Shown here: positions 34,701 through 45,719 of the stretch, in pieces
Numbering within the stretch: the stretch's first letter is position 1
Layout of the letters: each line of letters opens with the position of its first letter
Notes under the pieces: generated by a model
The model's input: only the letters and a program-made list of their open reading frames with translations
Database searches by the model: none
What the model was told of the DNA's origin: nothing
Position numbers and translations under genes: made by a program
NCBI GenBank assembly: GCA_905221605.1
Contig: CAJNDS010002831.1
Span: 200,787 to 264,786 of the forward strand
DNA length: 64,000 nt
Origin: Symbiodinium natans
Taxonomy: Eukaryota > Sar > Dinophyceae > Suessiales > Symbiodiniaceae
Direction of reading: 5' to 3'

Positions 34701-37617
34701 CTCTCGCGCACAGAGGTGCCCGGACCGGCACACTCCCGCTCGCTTGCTGCCGAGTGCTCAAATGGCAAAAGACGCTTACTCGTTCTGTCCCTGTTTGTGC
34801 GAATCTGCTTTCGAACAGAGTGGAATTGCAAGGGGGTCTTTCGAGATTCGGCTGTGGGGAGGCTTACGAAATTCGATTTGGAGTCTCTACAGAGGGTGCA
34901 GCGGCAAGCGTTGGACATGGCACAAGGGTTCGTAGCAGGAGGCGGAGGCGGGGGTTCCAGAAGCTTACGCTTTAAGGTCCCGCCCGGCCACAATCCCCAC
35001 ACTTAGGCCTTTACAGCCTCGACGACGTGGACAAACAGCAGACCACAGGCGACGCCTGTAGTTTAGAGGACGTCTTGCCGTCTCAACATCTTGCTTCCGC
35101 AAATTGTGCCCAGATGCCCTTAAACAAGGGTTTAGGGTTTAGGGTTTAGGGTTTAGGGTTCTATAAATCTCCGCCTCAGGTTCTCCTAGCGGAGTGGTTC
35201 GACATGAACCGGCTCCTCGACCTCTTCGGCACCCCCCCGCTGCGTGCGCCAGCTGAAGGATGGGAAGTAGGGTTTAGGGTTTAGGGTTTAATTTTTAGAT
35301 TTTAGGGTTTAGGGTTAGTAGGTTGCATCTTGAAACCTTCCTTTTTTTCTCAATCAGTGTTAGGGATCCTTTTTACTTTTTGGGTTATGGGCTTTCTTAT
35401 ATATAAACAAAAAGGATCCTTTTTTTCTTCCTAGGGGAACAGGGATTAAGTTTTGTTCTCGCAACTTGGGGGGTGGTTTATAGGGCATGGGTTGATGTTC
35501 CCCCTTTGGGATTGTTGCATCTTGAAATCTTGTTGTTTTCTCGCAACTTGGGGGGGGGGGGATTTATAGGGCAGGGATGTTCCGTTCCCCATTTTTCTAA
35601 CAGTCCTTACCAGGGATTCTAGTACCCCCCATTAGAGCCCCTATTAAGGACTGTTCTGATAGGGGGTGAACATGGCTTGTGGGACTGCCGGGGGTCAGTC
35701 TTTGCTGTTCTGGCATGGCTTAAGAAAGGGATGTCTTAAGCTCAGGGGGAGCCCTGCTAGGGTTGAGGATTTTGGGGTTTAGGGTTTAGGATTTAGGGTT
35801 TAGGGTTTAGGGTTTCACGAACCGGGACTGCCAGGGATTCAGAGACCAAGATGCATAAGCTACGACCCATGCTCTGGAAGCGATCAACAACCGCAACCGC
35901 CAATGCGACCACAGAAGCGATCGCCCGGCCCCAAACACCTTCTTTTCGAGACCCAGCCGAAATCCTCACACCCTTCCTCAATTTGGAATTACCATATTAG
36001 GGCACTTAAGGGGTTTATAAGTGGGTGATAAGTACAGTTATAGTTGGTTAAGAAGTACCACAAACCTCCAAGTATGCGCCGAGGGACGGCCTACGACTGC
36101 GCCCCAAAGCGCTTCCGGGCGTTGGGATGCTTAGATGCTACCGGAAAGAGCTCCAAGTATTTGGGGCGGCTTTGGGGACTTGGGGTAACCTGGATTTTTC
36201 GGTTTTTTCAGTGCCCAGAAAGCACCCATTCCGAGTTTCAGGGCATTCAGAGATGGCAAGCTTTGGCAGGCTTGAAGGTGGCTACAGTAGAACCGATGCG
36301 GGACGCTTAAATCTAGTGACACTGTTGTTTTCATGACACCCATTTCTAGAAGTTTGCAAGAGGGCCTGTGACAGTGATTGAGGGGTTTTGGTTTGGCACA
36401 GATGCCAGGAATGCGAAAATCTAGGGGCAGGGCTGAAGGGATCTTTAGGGACCCAAGCATCGTGGTGTCGCATGCTTCACGGCCGGCCACAAAATCCCAA
36501 CGCCCAATCCCTACTGCTTGGCAGTAGGGTTTGGGGCCTGAGGGCAACAGGCTAGACTGCTAGACCCCTAATATGCAGAAGGGCTTGTGGGTTGACACGG
36601 ACCTTAGACCTTCACCCCTGAGGGATTCTCGAGCAGCTCACCCCAAGATGTTTCGCGCAGGTTCAGGAAACACTTGCTGAGGCAATTCCTCTGTGCGCTG
36701 AACCGCGCAACACTCGCGGAGGCTAAGAGGCAGGGGGTGATCCCAGCCAGGTGGTCCACTGAGTTCCGAGCCGATACATCGCGATAGCAGCCATTCATAC
36801 ATCTGTAAGAAGTACCAGTACTACAAACTTTCTTGGGGGACCACCTGGCATGGGCCGTTGACTGACGTGCTGCAGCCACAACAACGGGGTACCATGCTAG
36901 CTACCCCGACCTGCCCCGCAGGGACTCTGGAGTGCCTAACCCTAAAGGTGAGGAACGAAGCGGTTTTTGTTTTCGATAAGGGACAGGCATCAGGCGTAAC
37001 TCAGGACCTCTCTTTGCTTTGCTTTGCTACTTGAGGGTGTGGCGTGCTTCGCTTGCTCAATGCAGGAACAACGACTGTGTGCGCGGGAACTGGCACACTG
37101 CCCTTCCCTGAGCCGATGGTTTGACTTATCATAGTAGGCTTCGTGTGCTGTCGTTCGTCGACTTCTTTTCGGATAACGATGAGAGAGAGAGAGAGAGGTA
37201 TAACTAAGGAAAAGAGAGAGTCCCTTGTGATTGGGGGTAAGGGTTACCTGTAAGACGCACAAAGGGTGTAGGTCGGACATGAGGTTCGAGTGTAGGGGAT
37301 GCTCATCTGGAAGTGTTTGTACCCTAAACCCTAAACCCACTTTAACCTTACGATCAGGTCATGATGCAGTACCCTGAGATCGGACTTTGGCGCGACCTGC
37401 GCGAAAAAATGAAGCCGCGACCTTGGCGAGCCTTGGTGTGTGCAGGCCTCAAGACAAAGTTGCATTTGGGGTCCACAATCCCCGCATGACAGGGCATTAA
37501 ACGTTCCGAAGGAGAAAAGCAACACCCCAAATATGGTGGAAATGGTTCCTTCATGCAAAATGACTATTGCAAAGAGAAGATCGAAGCGTGTATACTTATG
37601 TATATTCACACACACAG

Positions 37618-37654
<37 letters not shown>

Positions 37655-40600
37655 GCACATTTTGAAGAGCATGTTGATGTGTATGGTGGATGTATGTACG
37701 TCTATAAATATGCAGAAGACTGAAAGTTCGACACGTGCATTGAGCCTGAGATCAAGACAAAGCTTGAAGGCTCCGCGTGTGGACGCCCGAAGCCAATGAG
37801 CCCGGCGCTGGCACGAAGACCCGGCGAGGTGGATACGGTGGACAGGGATGTGGGGCTTAAGGCGTTGAGAAGCTTCGACTAAAAGTGTGGCTTTAGTAGA
37901 AGCAAGGATGGCAGGGCCGGGAGTTTCCCAGCGATGCAAGGGTCCGAGTGTTCACTTCAGGCCCCTCATGATGGTCCCCTTGTGCTTGCTGGTGATAATC
38001 TTTGTGAAAGATGGCATATTTGCCCCCTTTTTTCCGGATGCCTTCTACTCCTGTGTACCAGAGCTGCAGGCCTCCAATAAAAATCATCCCATGTACTCCT
38101 CTGCCGGAGGGTAGAGTTTTGCGGTACAGCTTCATTCCTCTCCTCATAGAGCCGCCAGAGCGGAGGCAGCATGTGGGACGACGAGGCCCTCAGGGCAACG
38201 GGTGGGTCTTGTCTCTGTTACTCCTCTTTCGCAGCCCATGGAGCCACCACACAAGCCTTGAAAGCCTGCATGACTTGTACAAACCCTAACCCTTCCCTTT
38301 TCAACAGTCCCCTGCCGCGGACATTGAGGGGGGTCTTGGCCCTAAGGTTCCACCATCCTAGAGACAGCCGAAACGAGACCTATGTAAGAGCCTCCTTGCT
38401 GGTTTCCCAACCCATCGCCTCAACGGTATAAGTGGCCCTCGCTCCTCATATCTCCGTGTTGCGAGAGTCGGAACCCCTGTAAACCATGGCCAGATAAGTT
38501 GCTTCTGCGCACGCAATGCGTAGAAATGCCATCCCATAAAGAGGGACAGAGTCCTCAGTACGGGGGATAATTACGACACCCGTTTTGGATGTTTTGGATG
38601 TTTCGGACAGTCTCAAAGCATCTAGGGAGTACGTGGAGAACCCGGAAGCAGCATGAAGCACTCCCCGAATCCCGAGGCCTTTAATAAGGTTAACTGTGAG
38701 TTTACAGGCCGTTTCTCAGAGTGCAACCCAGCCTCCGCCAAGTGCTCCCATCTTTACGGCGGGGGGGGGCGGGGTGGAGAAGTGCAAGCCTATCCCTCCC
38801 CCAAAAAGCAACTTAGTATGGTGCTTGACCTGAAGTCTTATGCCTCAGCGTTCGAGAGTTCCTATGATGGGCAGAGGGTTTTATTTTAGGGTGTTCTACA
38901 CAAAAGTGTAGAGGGGGCAAAAAGAGAGGAACAAAAACAAGAGGTTTTTTCATCGGCGCACCGAGCCAGGAGGGCAAGCGCACGTCTGCTTGGGCGACGT
39001 TATGGCGGGATAGGACCCTTTGCCCGTCCCGTGCGCTTGGCCAGGGTTCGGGCCAGGGCTTTCGGGGCGCAAGCCCCCCCCGCTGAAGTCTTGAGTCCTG
39101 AATCCCAGAGCACGCTCTTCGAACCCCCCCCTTCCCCAAGTCACCAGGATCCGCAACGTGCTCCCGCGCGGCATCGATAGTTTTGTGGGGGCCGGAGACA
39201 AGGAGGCCGCGCCGGCAGAAGTGGAGGGTTGCAGGCAGCGTTTCATAGAAAGAAAGATGCCAGATCGGCGCCTTCTTGCCCCAGGTGAGAGAATGAAAGA
39301 ATGTGCTTCAATGGGTTTGTGGGTAAAGGAACGTAGCTGTGGAGAAAAAATCTTCGGGGGAAAGGGGGGAGGGGGAGAGAGGAAGACTGCAGGGGCCTCA
39401 CCGCAGGTGCGACTGATGGTCGCCGCACTCTGGAAAGACATCACGGAGTGGGCGCGGGGCCTCAGCCCTCAGCGCATGGCAACCTCGACGAAAGAGGGCC
39501 CTATTGGCACTGTTGTTCGGCCTCTTTTCCCTGTTTGAGAAAGAGTAGCTAAGAGGACCCGAGGATCCCGTTCAGTTTGAAGGGGCCCGCACAGAGTCGA
39601 AACCTTCTTCCGCAGTGCCAGAGTCCCAAATAGCCATCAGAGAGACACGTAGACTTCATGAAGGTTTTGCATTTTTTGGGGCTTGTCTTCGGTATTCGCA
39701 GAGACGCATGCAGTCCTCCGTGGAGGCCAAAACAGATGGCGAGGCCACACGCCACCTCAACCTCTTCACAGCGGCCCATTGGTCGCAGAAGAGGTTTAAG
39801 GTCGTAGTGGGCTGTTTGGCTTGGTAAAGGATGGGGGCTTAAACTGCTTAGAGGGGAGCTGCCTCTATTTTTTTATAGCGCGTGAGCTTCTAGGACCTAG
39901 GATGTGTCCCGATGGCATCGCCCTCTTGGGATTTCGGAGCTTTTTTTCTTTATCCGAAAGAGCGCACATCGTGGGGAAATGTCCCCAGGAGCCCTCTACG
40001 AACCCGGACGAGACCACGGAGGCCGGAGCTATATCTACATGGGCGATCATACCCTATATCCCCTTGAAAAGGCTCCTTAAAAGGGTTGGTTAGGGGATTA
40101 TGCTATATCTACATGGGGAATCATACCCTACAACCCCTTGAAAAGGCTCCTTAAAGGGGTTGGTTAGGGGAATTTTAAGGCCTACTAGACCATGCTGGTA
40201 TGAGGGCTTTCGTTGGGGTGGGGGGGGCAACCAAAGGCTGGGCCATTAGGCGCCCGACAATCCGATATGGGAGTCGGAATACTTGCCATTGATTCCCAAA
40301 TTTGGCGATAACTATACTATAATCACCTCTCCAAACCCCCATTCTAGTTTTTAAGGCCCCCTCTTGCAAGCAGCTCTTCCTGATCTCCCTTAAAGGGCTG
40401 CCTTAAAGAGGCACTTATGTCCCCGAAATCCTTCTCAAGAGCAGGTGCCATCAGTGGAGGAGTGGGCCTTCGTGCCAGCTGCTGACATCCTCCTGGTGGT
40501 TGGAGAGGCCGAACGCCGAAAGATGGAAGGAGGGGGGAAGGGAAGGGGCGTTTTGGGGCAAGGTAAAGGGGTTTCAGAGGGTTGTTGAGGGTTTGCCGTA

Positions 40601-42149
40601 GCTATTTGGGTAGTTCTCTACATTGGGGGGTACCTTTTTGGGATCCCCTTTTACAATACCCAATGGGTACCCAAATTTAGAGAAAACTACCCAAATTTGG
40701 TAGGGGGGGATTTAAAAAGGAAGGGAAGACTGGGAGTCGAAGGGGGGTCGCTTGGTTTAGGGTTGAGGGTTTAGGGTTTAGGGTTTAGGGTTTAGGGTTC
40801 CTTTGTTTGGCCTTCCGTCTTCCTTGGCTTGGCCTTTTCAGACATGGCGTCGAGGCTTAAGGTGTGTCGAATGCGTAACTGTGGGTGTAGGTTTAGGGTT
40901 TATAGGGTTTATAGGGTTTATAGAGTTTTGTAGGGTTTATAGGGTTTACAGGGTTTATAGGGTTTATAGGGTTTATAGGGCTTGGCAGGGGAGGCAAGTT
41001 TTCCCAGAAGCACAGGTTGAAAGCCCTGAGCCCCCTTTTGCTCTCACAAGCCCTCTGTGCGCAGGGCATCGTCGGCATCACTGCAGAAGGCATTGGCGCG
41101 GCGGACGCCAAGCCGGGCCACGACAGGTCCCAAAGGGTCTGAAGAAGGGGGCTTGAGAGCTGCAATCTGCTCACACCTCCGCAGGTCATCGAGAGCATCC
41201 GTAAGTTCCATGAAATTCACGTGTGTGTGTGTGTGTGTGTGTCCATAAATCCGGGTTGATATTGATGTGTCATTGCTTGCTTCAGAAGAGCAAAACCAAC
41301 CAAGCCCTAAACCCTAAACCCTTAACCCTTCACCCTTAACCCTTAACCCTTAACCCTGAACCCTAAACCCTGAACCCTGAACCCTAAACCTCTCAAATCC
41401 CCCAAAATCCCAATTGTAAAAAAGCAGACATGGACAGGATGACCTTCGCGGAGGCCATGCAGGACAAGAAGCAGAAGTCCAAGGCAGCACGCGGGCTTTG
41501 CTAGTAATATAGGGGGTTTAGGGTTTAGGATTTAGGATTTAGGGTGGGGGTCGGAAAAATTTCTAATATTATTCCCGTATGGTTCTTTTATCATTCTACT
41601 ATAGTAACCCCCTAAGCCCTGTTCTAATCACAAAGGCCCCCATAGTAGGCGTGGATCAGCTTTGGGGTCTAAGGGTCGTTGCATGGCCCCTGACTAGGCC
41701 CCCCTACCTCCTTCAAAGGGTTCTGAAGTATCAGGGAGTATTTAAGGGGCCCCCACTTCAAGGGCCCATCCTAAGGGACCACGTGACTACCCTTAGAGGT
41801 AGGGCGTGCAAAAAAAGAGCTCTTTGGAGGCGGGTTTGGAAGATTTAGTTGCGTCGAGTCTCCGCCTCCATGGGACCGTGGGATCCACAGGGGGGGACCT
41901 GGGGGGAAATTTGGGGCTTGCTTTGGGGTCTTGGGGTTTGTTCTGCGAGGACTTGAACAAATCCCCTGGACCCCAATGGCCGCGTCGAAAGCCCATGCGA
42001 GACAATCCTTACTCAAAAACCCTCTTTGTCAGGGTACCCCTCGCGTTTGCGGGAGGCCCTGCGCCTGAACGGGCTCAGGGTTTCGAAGCTCGTCGCAGGA
42101 CGACGACGATGATAAAGAAAAGAAGAAGGGCAAAGACGACAAGGAGTGA
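31736..42149 (+). CDS. J-domain (DnaJ-like) protein with unrecognised C-terminal region
   Basis: Exons: 31736-31822, 32913-32964, 33355-33395, 34034-34121, 34425-34532, 35180-~35266, 36661-~36783, 38161-38201, 39148-39284, 39393-39478, 39702-39793, 40445-40507, 41065-41136, 41185-41200, 41428-41483, 42099-42149 (TGA). The first five join in phase. They carry J-domain helix II, the invariant HPD (YAYRQLSRALHPDKNP) and helix III (AHDAFKRLTDAAAELKEG); helix I must lie in an unseen upstream exon. J proteins stimulate Hsp70 ATPase. Later segments (DSFVGAGDKEAAPAEVEG, VRLMVAALWKDITEWARGLS, EEWAFVPAADILLVVGEGIV) match no family I know. The tail is DDDDDKEKKKGKDDKE. Exon 41185-41200 is only 16 nt. 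Several internal joins (34532-39148) are unresolved. If a GA donor at 42144 were used, the frame would continue into 42623. Confidence 0.7.
32040..32225 (+). repeat. TTTG/TGTTTG microsatellite
   Basis: Long run of TTTG and TGTGC variants in the first large intron of the J-domain gene. It produces long cysteine/valine/leucine open frames that are artefacts. Confidence 0.95.
35574..35674. mobile_element. Inverted-repeat element, family B, copy 3
   Basis: Starts GGGATGTTCCG and ends GGGGGTGAACATGG. It shares AGTCCTTACCAGGGATTCTAG and CCCTATTAAGGACTGT with the copy at 359-456. Located in an intron of the J-domain gene. Confidence 0.7.
40028..40175 (+). repeat. Tandem duplication, two 74-bp copies
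   Basis: Copies start at 40028 and 40102 with GCTATATCTACATGGG and end with GGTTGGTTAGGGG; they differ at few positions. Located in an intron of the J-domain gene. Confidence 0.92.
40266..40361. mobile_element. Inverted-repeat element, family A, copy 4 (divergent)
   Basis: GGGAGTCGGAATA at the left and TTAAGGCCCCC at the right, with an internal ACCCCCATTCTAGTTTTTAAGG block; more diverged in the centre than other copies. Confidence 0.55.
40604..40696. mobile_element. Inverted-repeat element, 93 bp
   Basis: The left end ATTTGGGTAGTTCTCTA matches the right end in reverse complement, ATTTGGGTAGTTTTCTCTA. A nested ACCCATTGGG/CCCAATGGGT-type stem lies inside. It sits in the intron 40508-41064. 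Confidence 0.75.
40901..40984 (+). repeat. 9-bp TTTATAGGG tandem array
   Basis: About nine units of TTTATAGGG with TTTGTAGGG and TTTACAGGG variants: a telomere repeat expanded by two bases. Confidence 0.93.
41306..41392 (-). repeat. Mixed CCCTAAA, CCCTTAA and CCCTGAA array
   Basis: Telomere-type units grade into CCCTTAACCCTTAA and CCCTGAACCCTGAA within one array, between exons of the J-domain gene. Confidence 0.93.
41545..41643. mobile_element. Inverted-repeat element, family A, copy 5
   Basis: Ends TGGGGGTC and GGCCCCCA; internal AATATTATTCCCGTATGGTT and CCCTGTTCTAATCACAAAGG match the family pattern. It lies in the last intron of the J-domain gene. Confidence 0.75.
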
Positions 42150-42622
42150 CATTAGCTCGTGATTTTGTCTTTACATATCATATTTTGGGGGCTCGACAAT
42201 TCTTGGGACTTCAAGGACATGTGTAGGCCAATAACCCTTAGCTCAGCGTCTAGGGCTTGTTTGGCGCTGCAAAGCTCGGCGACAGGAATGACAGGAAGGC
42301 TTACTTCTCTCGGAGGGAAGAAGGTTGCTTAGGGGATGCTGATAGAGTTCACAAGGTCTTGCCGGGCATCTTGGTCTGAATTGGAGCACGCATAGAAATC
42401 CCGAAGGCCCAGCATCATCGCAGGGCCCGAGAAAGCCCTGGACGTCCGAGGCCAAAACTTTAGTTGAAACATCTCTGAGGCTCAAACTTGAAAGCCCCCA
42501 AAAGCCCCCTCTGAGATAGAAATTGTCCCCCCCCCCCTAGCGCCCCCCTTCCGCCCTCACCACTCCTCCCGAAACCTGGAAGAAACGTGGAGGCTGAAAG
42601 ACACTTCGGAACGCGCGCGCAG

Positions 42623-43191
42623 GACGCAAGCAGGTCGCGCAGTGGCGGCGACAGGAAGAAGGTCCCCAAAGACAAGGCCCTTCGAGGGCTTCGGCTCAGT
42701 GAGGCTTCGTGGAACTCCATTCCAAAAGGGCTCTTATTAGGAATCACGGGGTCGATTCCTCTGAGTCAAAATCACAAAGGGGCACATTCTTGCGCTCCTA
42801 CATGGTGGTGTTTGGCTTCTTTTTGGATGGCTTCAGAGGCACCGTGCGAGGGGGCTTTGCTTAAGAAGGTTGAGAGGACAGAGGCGGAGGGAGGAAACAC
42901 CGGTGCACAGCGAGCCCTGCAATCCTGAGGAGGCCTTCCGCCTTTCGTGCGTCAGGGTAAGTTGAGTTGGAGCTATTTCTGCATGGCCAGCCAGGATGGC
43001 AAGCCCATGAATGACCCAGACTTCAACTGGGAAAAGGCGGGGCAGCCAGGGTTCATGGGGCTTGCCAGTCCTGCCCGGCTGTGAGCCATGCAGCCTTCGA
43101 GGGCTCGGACTTTCGATAGAACCTAACACCGGAGCACGCTAGTGAACCTTGCAGATCTTCACCAGCACAACTCAACTTTTTGCGGAAATGA
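42623..43191 (+). CDS. Unassigned exon pair, possibly the 3' end of the J-domain gene
   Basis: Exon 42623-42676 (DASRSRSGGDRKKVPKDK, GC donor) joins in phase to 42956-~43064, which encodes GKLSWSYFCMASQDGKPMND and then PDFNWEKAGQPGFMGL. The lysine/serine-rich start continues the style of the acidic-lysine tail at 42099-42143. If the J-domain gene used a GA donor at 42144, the two would be one frame. The 3' end is ambiguous: stop at 43082-43084, a GT donor at 43080 leading to a short exon ending at 43191, or a GC donor at about 43065 leading to the exon at 43534 (EAFDSVEYLR). No domain recognised. Confidence 0.42.
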
Positions 43192-43533
43192 CACAAATGT
43201 ATCCTTGACATCCGTCATCCGGCTCCCAAAACCACCCAAACCGGTCCGTAAGATGCCGTCCGTACCGCAAAAAGCAGCCAGAGGGGACCCCAAGGGGACC
43301 CCAAGTCCCAAGAAGGACATGCGAGGTCTCGACATGCCCCTGTCCATCAAAAGCATGCACAGGTCTGGCGCGAGCGGGTGAACCAAAGCAAGCCCGGGTG
43401 CCCATTGCGGCACGTGGGTTTTCGTGCTCAGATTGGTTGAATTCCTTGCTGCTCTGAGAGCCTGTGCTGGGCAGCTTCGTCTCTGTGTGAACTCCTGAGT
43501 GTAATGTTTCACGCGATGACCTGGGTTCAACAG

Positions 43534-43562
43534 GAAGCCTTCGACTCCGTGGAGTACCTACG
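43534..43562 (+). CDS. Small candidate exon (EAFDSVEYLR)
   Basis: CAG acceptor, 29 nt of protein-like sequence, GT donor at 43563. It could continue GQPGFMGL from the exon ending at about 43064 in phase, but no partner was proven downstream. Confidence 0.33.
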
Positions 43563-43866
43563 GTTTAGACTCTAGACAAGTACTAGGTAAGCAAAGAAAG
43601 AGAAGGAACAGCAGTTAAGTGCCCAGGTCTTGGGGCAATCACGGCTCAGATGCTTTTGCGTAGGACTTGTAAGACGACACAAGGCCTCCCCCTCATGTTC
43701 AGGTCCACAAACCATATAAACCCTAATCCCTCTAGACCCTACACCCCAAACCAACCCGCTGCCTGGGGTTCTCTCAGCTTGCGATGCCGAGGCAGCGGCG
43801 CGTCGTGAGGTCTGCGTGCAGGGCTCAGCTCATGACGATGGGTTTAGGGTTCATCGAGGTGTTCCC

Positions 43867-43913
43867 CAAACCCTAAACCCTAAACCCTAAACCCTAAACC
43901 CTAAACCCTAAAC
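43867..43913 (-). repeat. Interstitial CCCTAAA array
   Basis: Six to seven units; a TTTAGGG unit of the opposite orientation sits about 20 bp upstream. Confidence 0.95.
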
Positions 43914-44516
43914 CTTCAGGCTCGGGTGACTAGGCCTAGGCCTCTCAGGGATGCCACGCCGAAGAATCCGACCATCCTCCCTGTGATGAAGTGGAAGCTC
44001 CATAAAGCCCAAATCCGAACAAGCCCCTACCATAGCATTCCATAAGAAGCACATGAAGCCCTCCTTGCAGCAAGCCTTACAAGAGACAGCAAGAGAAGGC
44101 GATGACGCAAACTCGATGTTAGCTCTGGGGTGGAATTTTTTACTGGGGTAGCTCAGCACAGCACACTCATCGGCCCCGTTCTCCGAACAAACAGGTGGTC
44201 TTCTGGGCCCCACAAATGAAGGCATCAGCTCCGCGGCATGACGAAACAGGGACCCGGAAGGTACTAAGCCCCGATTATAAGCCCCACAACCCCCCCTAAG
44301 CATTTCGAGAACCGACTCAATGAGGTCACGTCTCTAAATTTCTGTCCCGTTCTGGGTACCCGAAAAAAGAGGGGTCGCCTTTTTCTAAGGAACCCAAAAA
44401 GGAACCATAACTTCCCTAAACCCTAAACCCTATTTACACCCTAAACCCTAAACCCTAAACCCCACAATAAAAGGGCGGCGCCCTTCTTTTAGAGAAGCGG
44501 CCATCTGGTCAGAGGG

Positions 44517-44618
44517 GGTTATGCCCACAAGGACCCCGCGCGGCCGTCGACGCTCCCGGTCCCGGCGACGCTCACGGTCCCGGCTCCCGGCTCCCGGCTT
44601 CTCTCTTGGATTCCTGTA
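44517..44618 (+). CDS. Candidate arginine/serine-rich exon
   Basis: Encodes PTRTPRGRRRSRSRRRSRSR, then LPAPGFSLGFL and a stop. RS dipeptide runs are typical of SR splicing factors. A second RS-like stretch occurs at about 48258-48300 (RRRRASGSRSRSGSR). No RRM was found nearby, so this may be an isolated tail exon or chance GC-rich sequence. Confidence 0.3.
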
Positions 44619-44686
44619 AGTCTTTGTAAGTAAACCCCTGAAAAGTTGGGGGAGAATCCCCTGAAATTCATGATCTTGCTTTGGTG

Positions 44687-45719
44687 ATGTTGCATGTTCG
44701 GGCATTGTCTGGCGCAACAGTAGCAGAGTTTCAAGTGGAGGAGCTGACAGGCCAGCTTCTTAAGAAAATAAGAGTTGGGTGGTGGTTCTGAAGAAGAAAA
44801 TTAGGATCTCAGTTTGGATGCTCGAGATTTCGTTTGAAGCTTTTGGGAGAAGACAACAAGGAGATGCATGATGACATTCCCTTGACAGGCCCAGCAGATC
44901 TTGCACTGGTGAGAATGGATTTTCAGTCGTTGGATGCAACCACAACCGCATCATTGATTTCCGCATGCAAAGGGTGCTGACAAGGATGTTGCTAGGCAAA
45001 ACGGTGCAACAGTTTTGCAAACAGCAGCTTATAATGGCCATTCTGATGTTGTGCGATTGCTGCTGGAAGCTGGTGCGGAAAAGGATGCTGCAGTACGGCA
45101 AACTGGCGCAACAGCTTTACACATAGCAGCTCAGAACGGCCATGTTCATGTTGCACGATTGCTGCTGGAGGCTGGTGCTGACAAAGATGCAGCAATGCAA
45201 AATGGTGCAACAGCTTTGTACATAGCAGCTCTGAATGGCCATTCAGATGTTGTGCGATTGCTGCTGGAAGCTGGTGCGGAAAAGGAGGCAGCAAGGCAAA
45301 CTGGCACAACAGCGTTGTACGTCGCAGCTCAGTATGGCCATGTGGATGTTGCGCGATTGCTGCTGGAGGCTGGTGCTAACAAAAATGCGGCAATGCAAGA
45401 TGGCATGACGGCATTGCACGTCGCAGCTCAGAATGGCCGTGTGGATATTGCACGAATGCTGCTGGAGGCTGGCGCTGACAAAACTGCAGCAATGCAAGAT
45501 GGAACAGCTTTGCACCTTGCGTCTCAGTTTGGCCATACAGATGTTGCGCGATTGCTGCTGGAAGCTGGTGCCGACAAGGAAGCAATGAGAGAAGATGGTG
45601 CGACCGCTTTGCACCTCGCAGCAGAGGAGGGCCATTTGGATGTAGTCGAATTGTTGCGTCTACCAGGTGCCGCAGGTGCTGCAGGTCACGTGCCAAAGAG
45701 AGCTAGATTCGGCGACTGA
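44687..45719 (+). CDS. Ankyrin-repeat protein with ubiquitin-like N-terminus, 5' part damaged
   Basis: The segment 44973-45719 is open for 248 codons and holds about seven 33-residue ankyrin repeats (consensus GATALHIAAQNGHVDVARLL, then LEAGADKDA), ending HVPKRARFGD and TGA. The sixth repeat lacks one residue. Upstream, the ATG at 44687 opens MLHVRALSGATVAEFQVEEL, the N-terminus typical of dinoflagellate ankyrin proteins, but a TGA at 44789 interrupts it. The same frame resumes with GCSRFRLKLLGEDNKEMHDD and TGPADLALVRMDF, then shifts by one base near 44970. Short introns (39 and about 64 bp) could explain this, but a decayed retrocopy is as likely. Ankyrin repeats bind proteins; the partner is unknown. 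Repeat units are very similar in DNA, suggesting recent internal duplication. Confidence 0.75.

Noticed and set aside
45243-45696. Minus-strand open frames of 106-130 codons
   Set aside because: They are mirror frames of the ankyrin repeats; their periodic composition follows from the repeated + strand codons.
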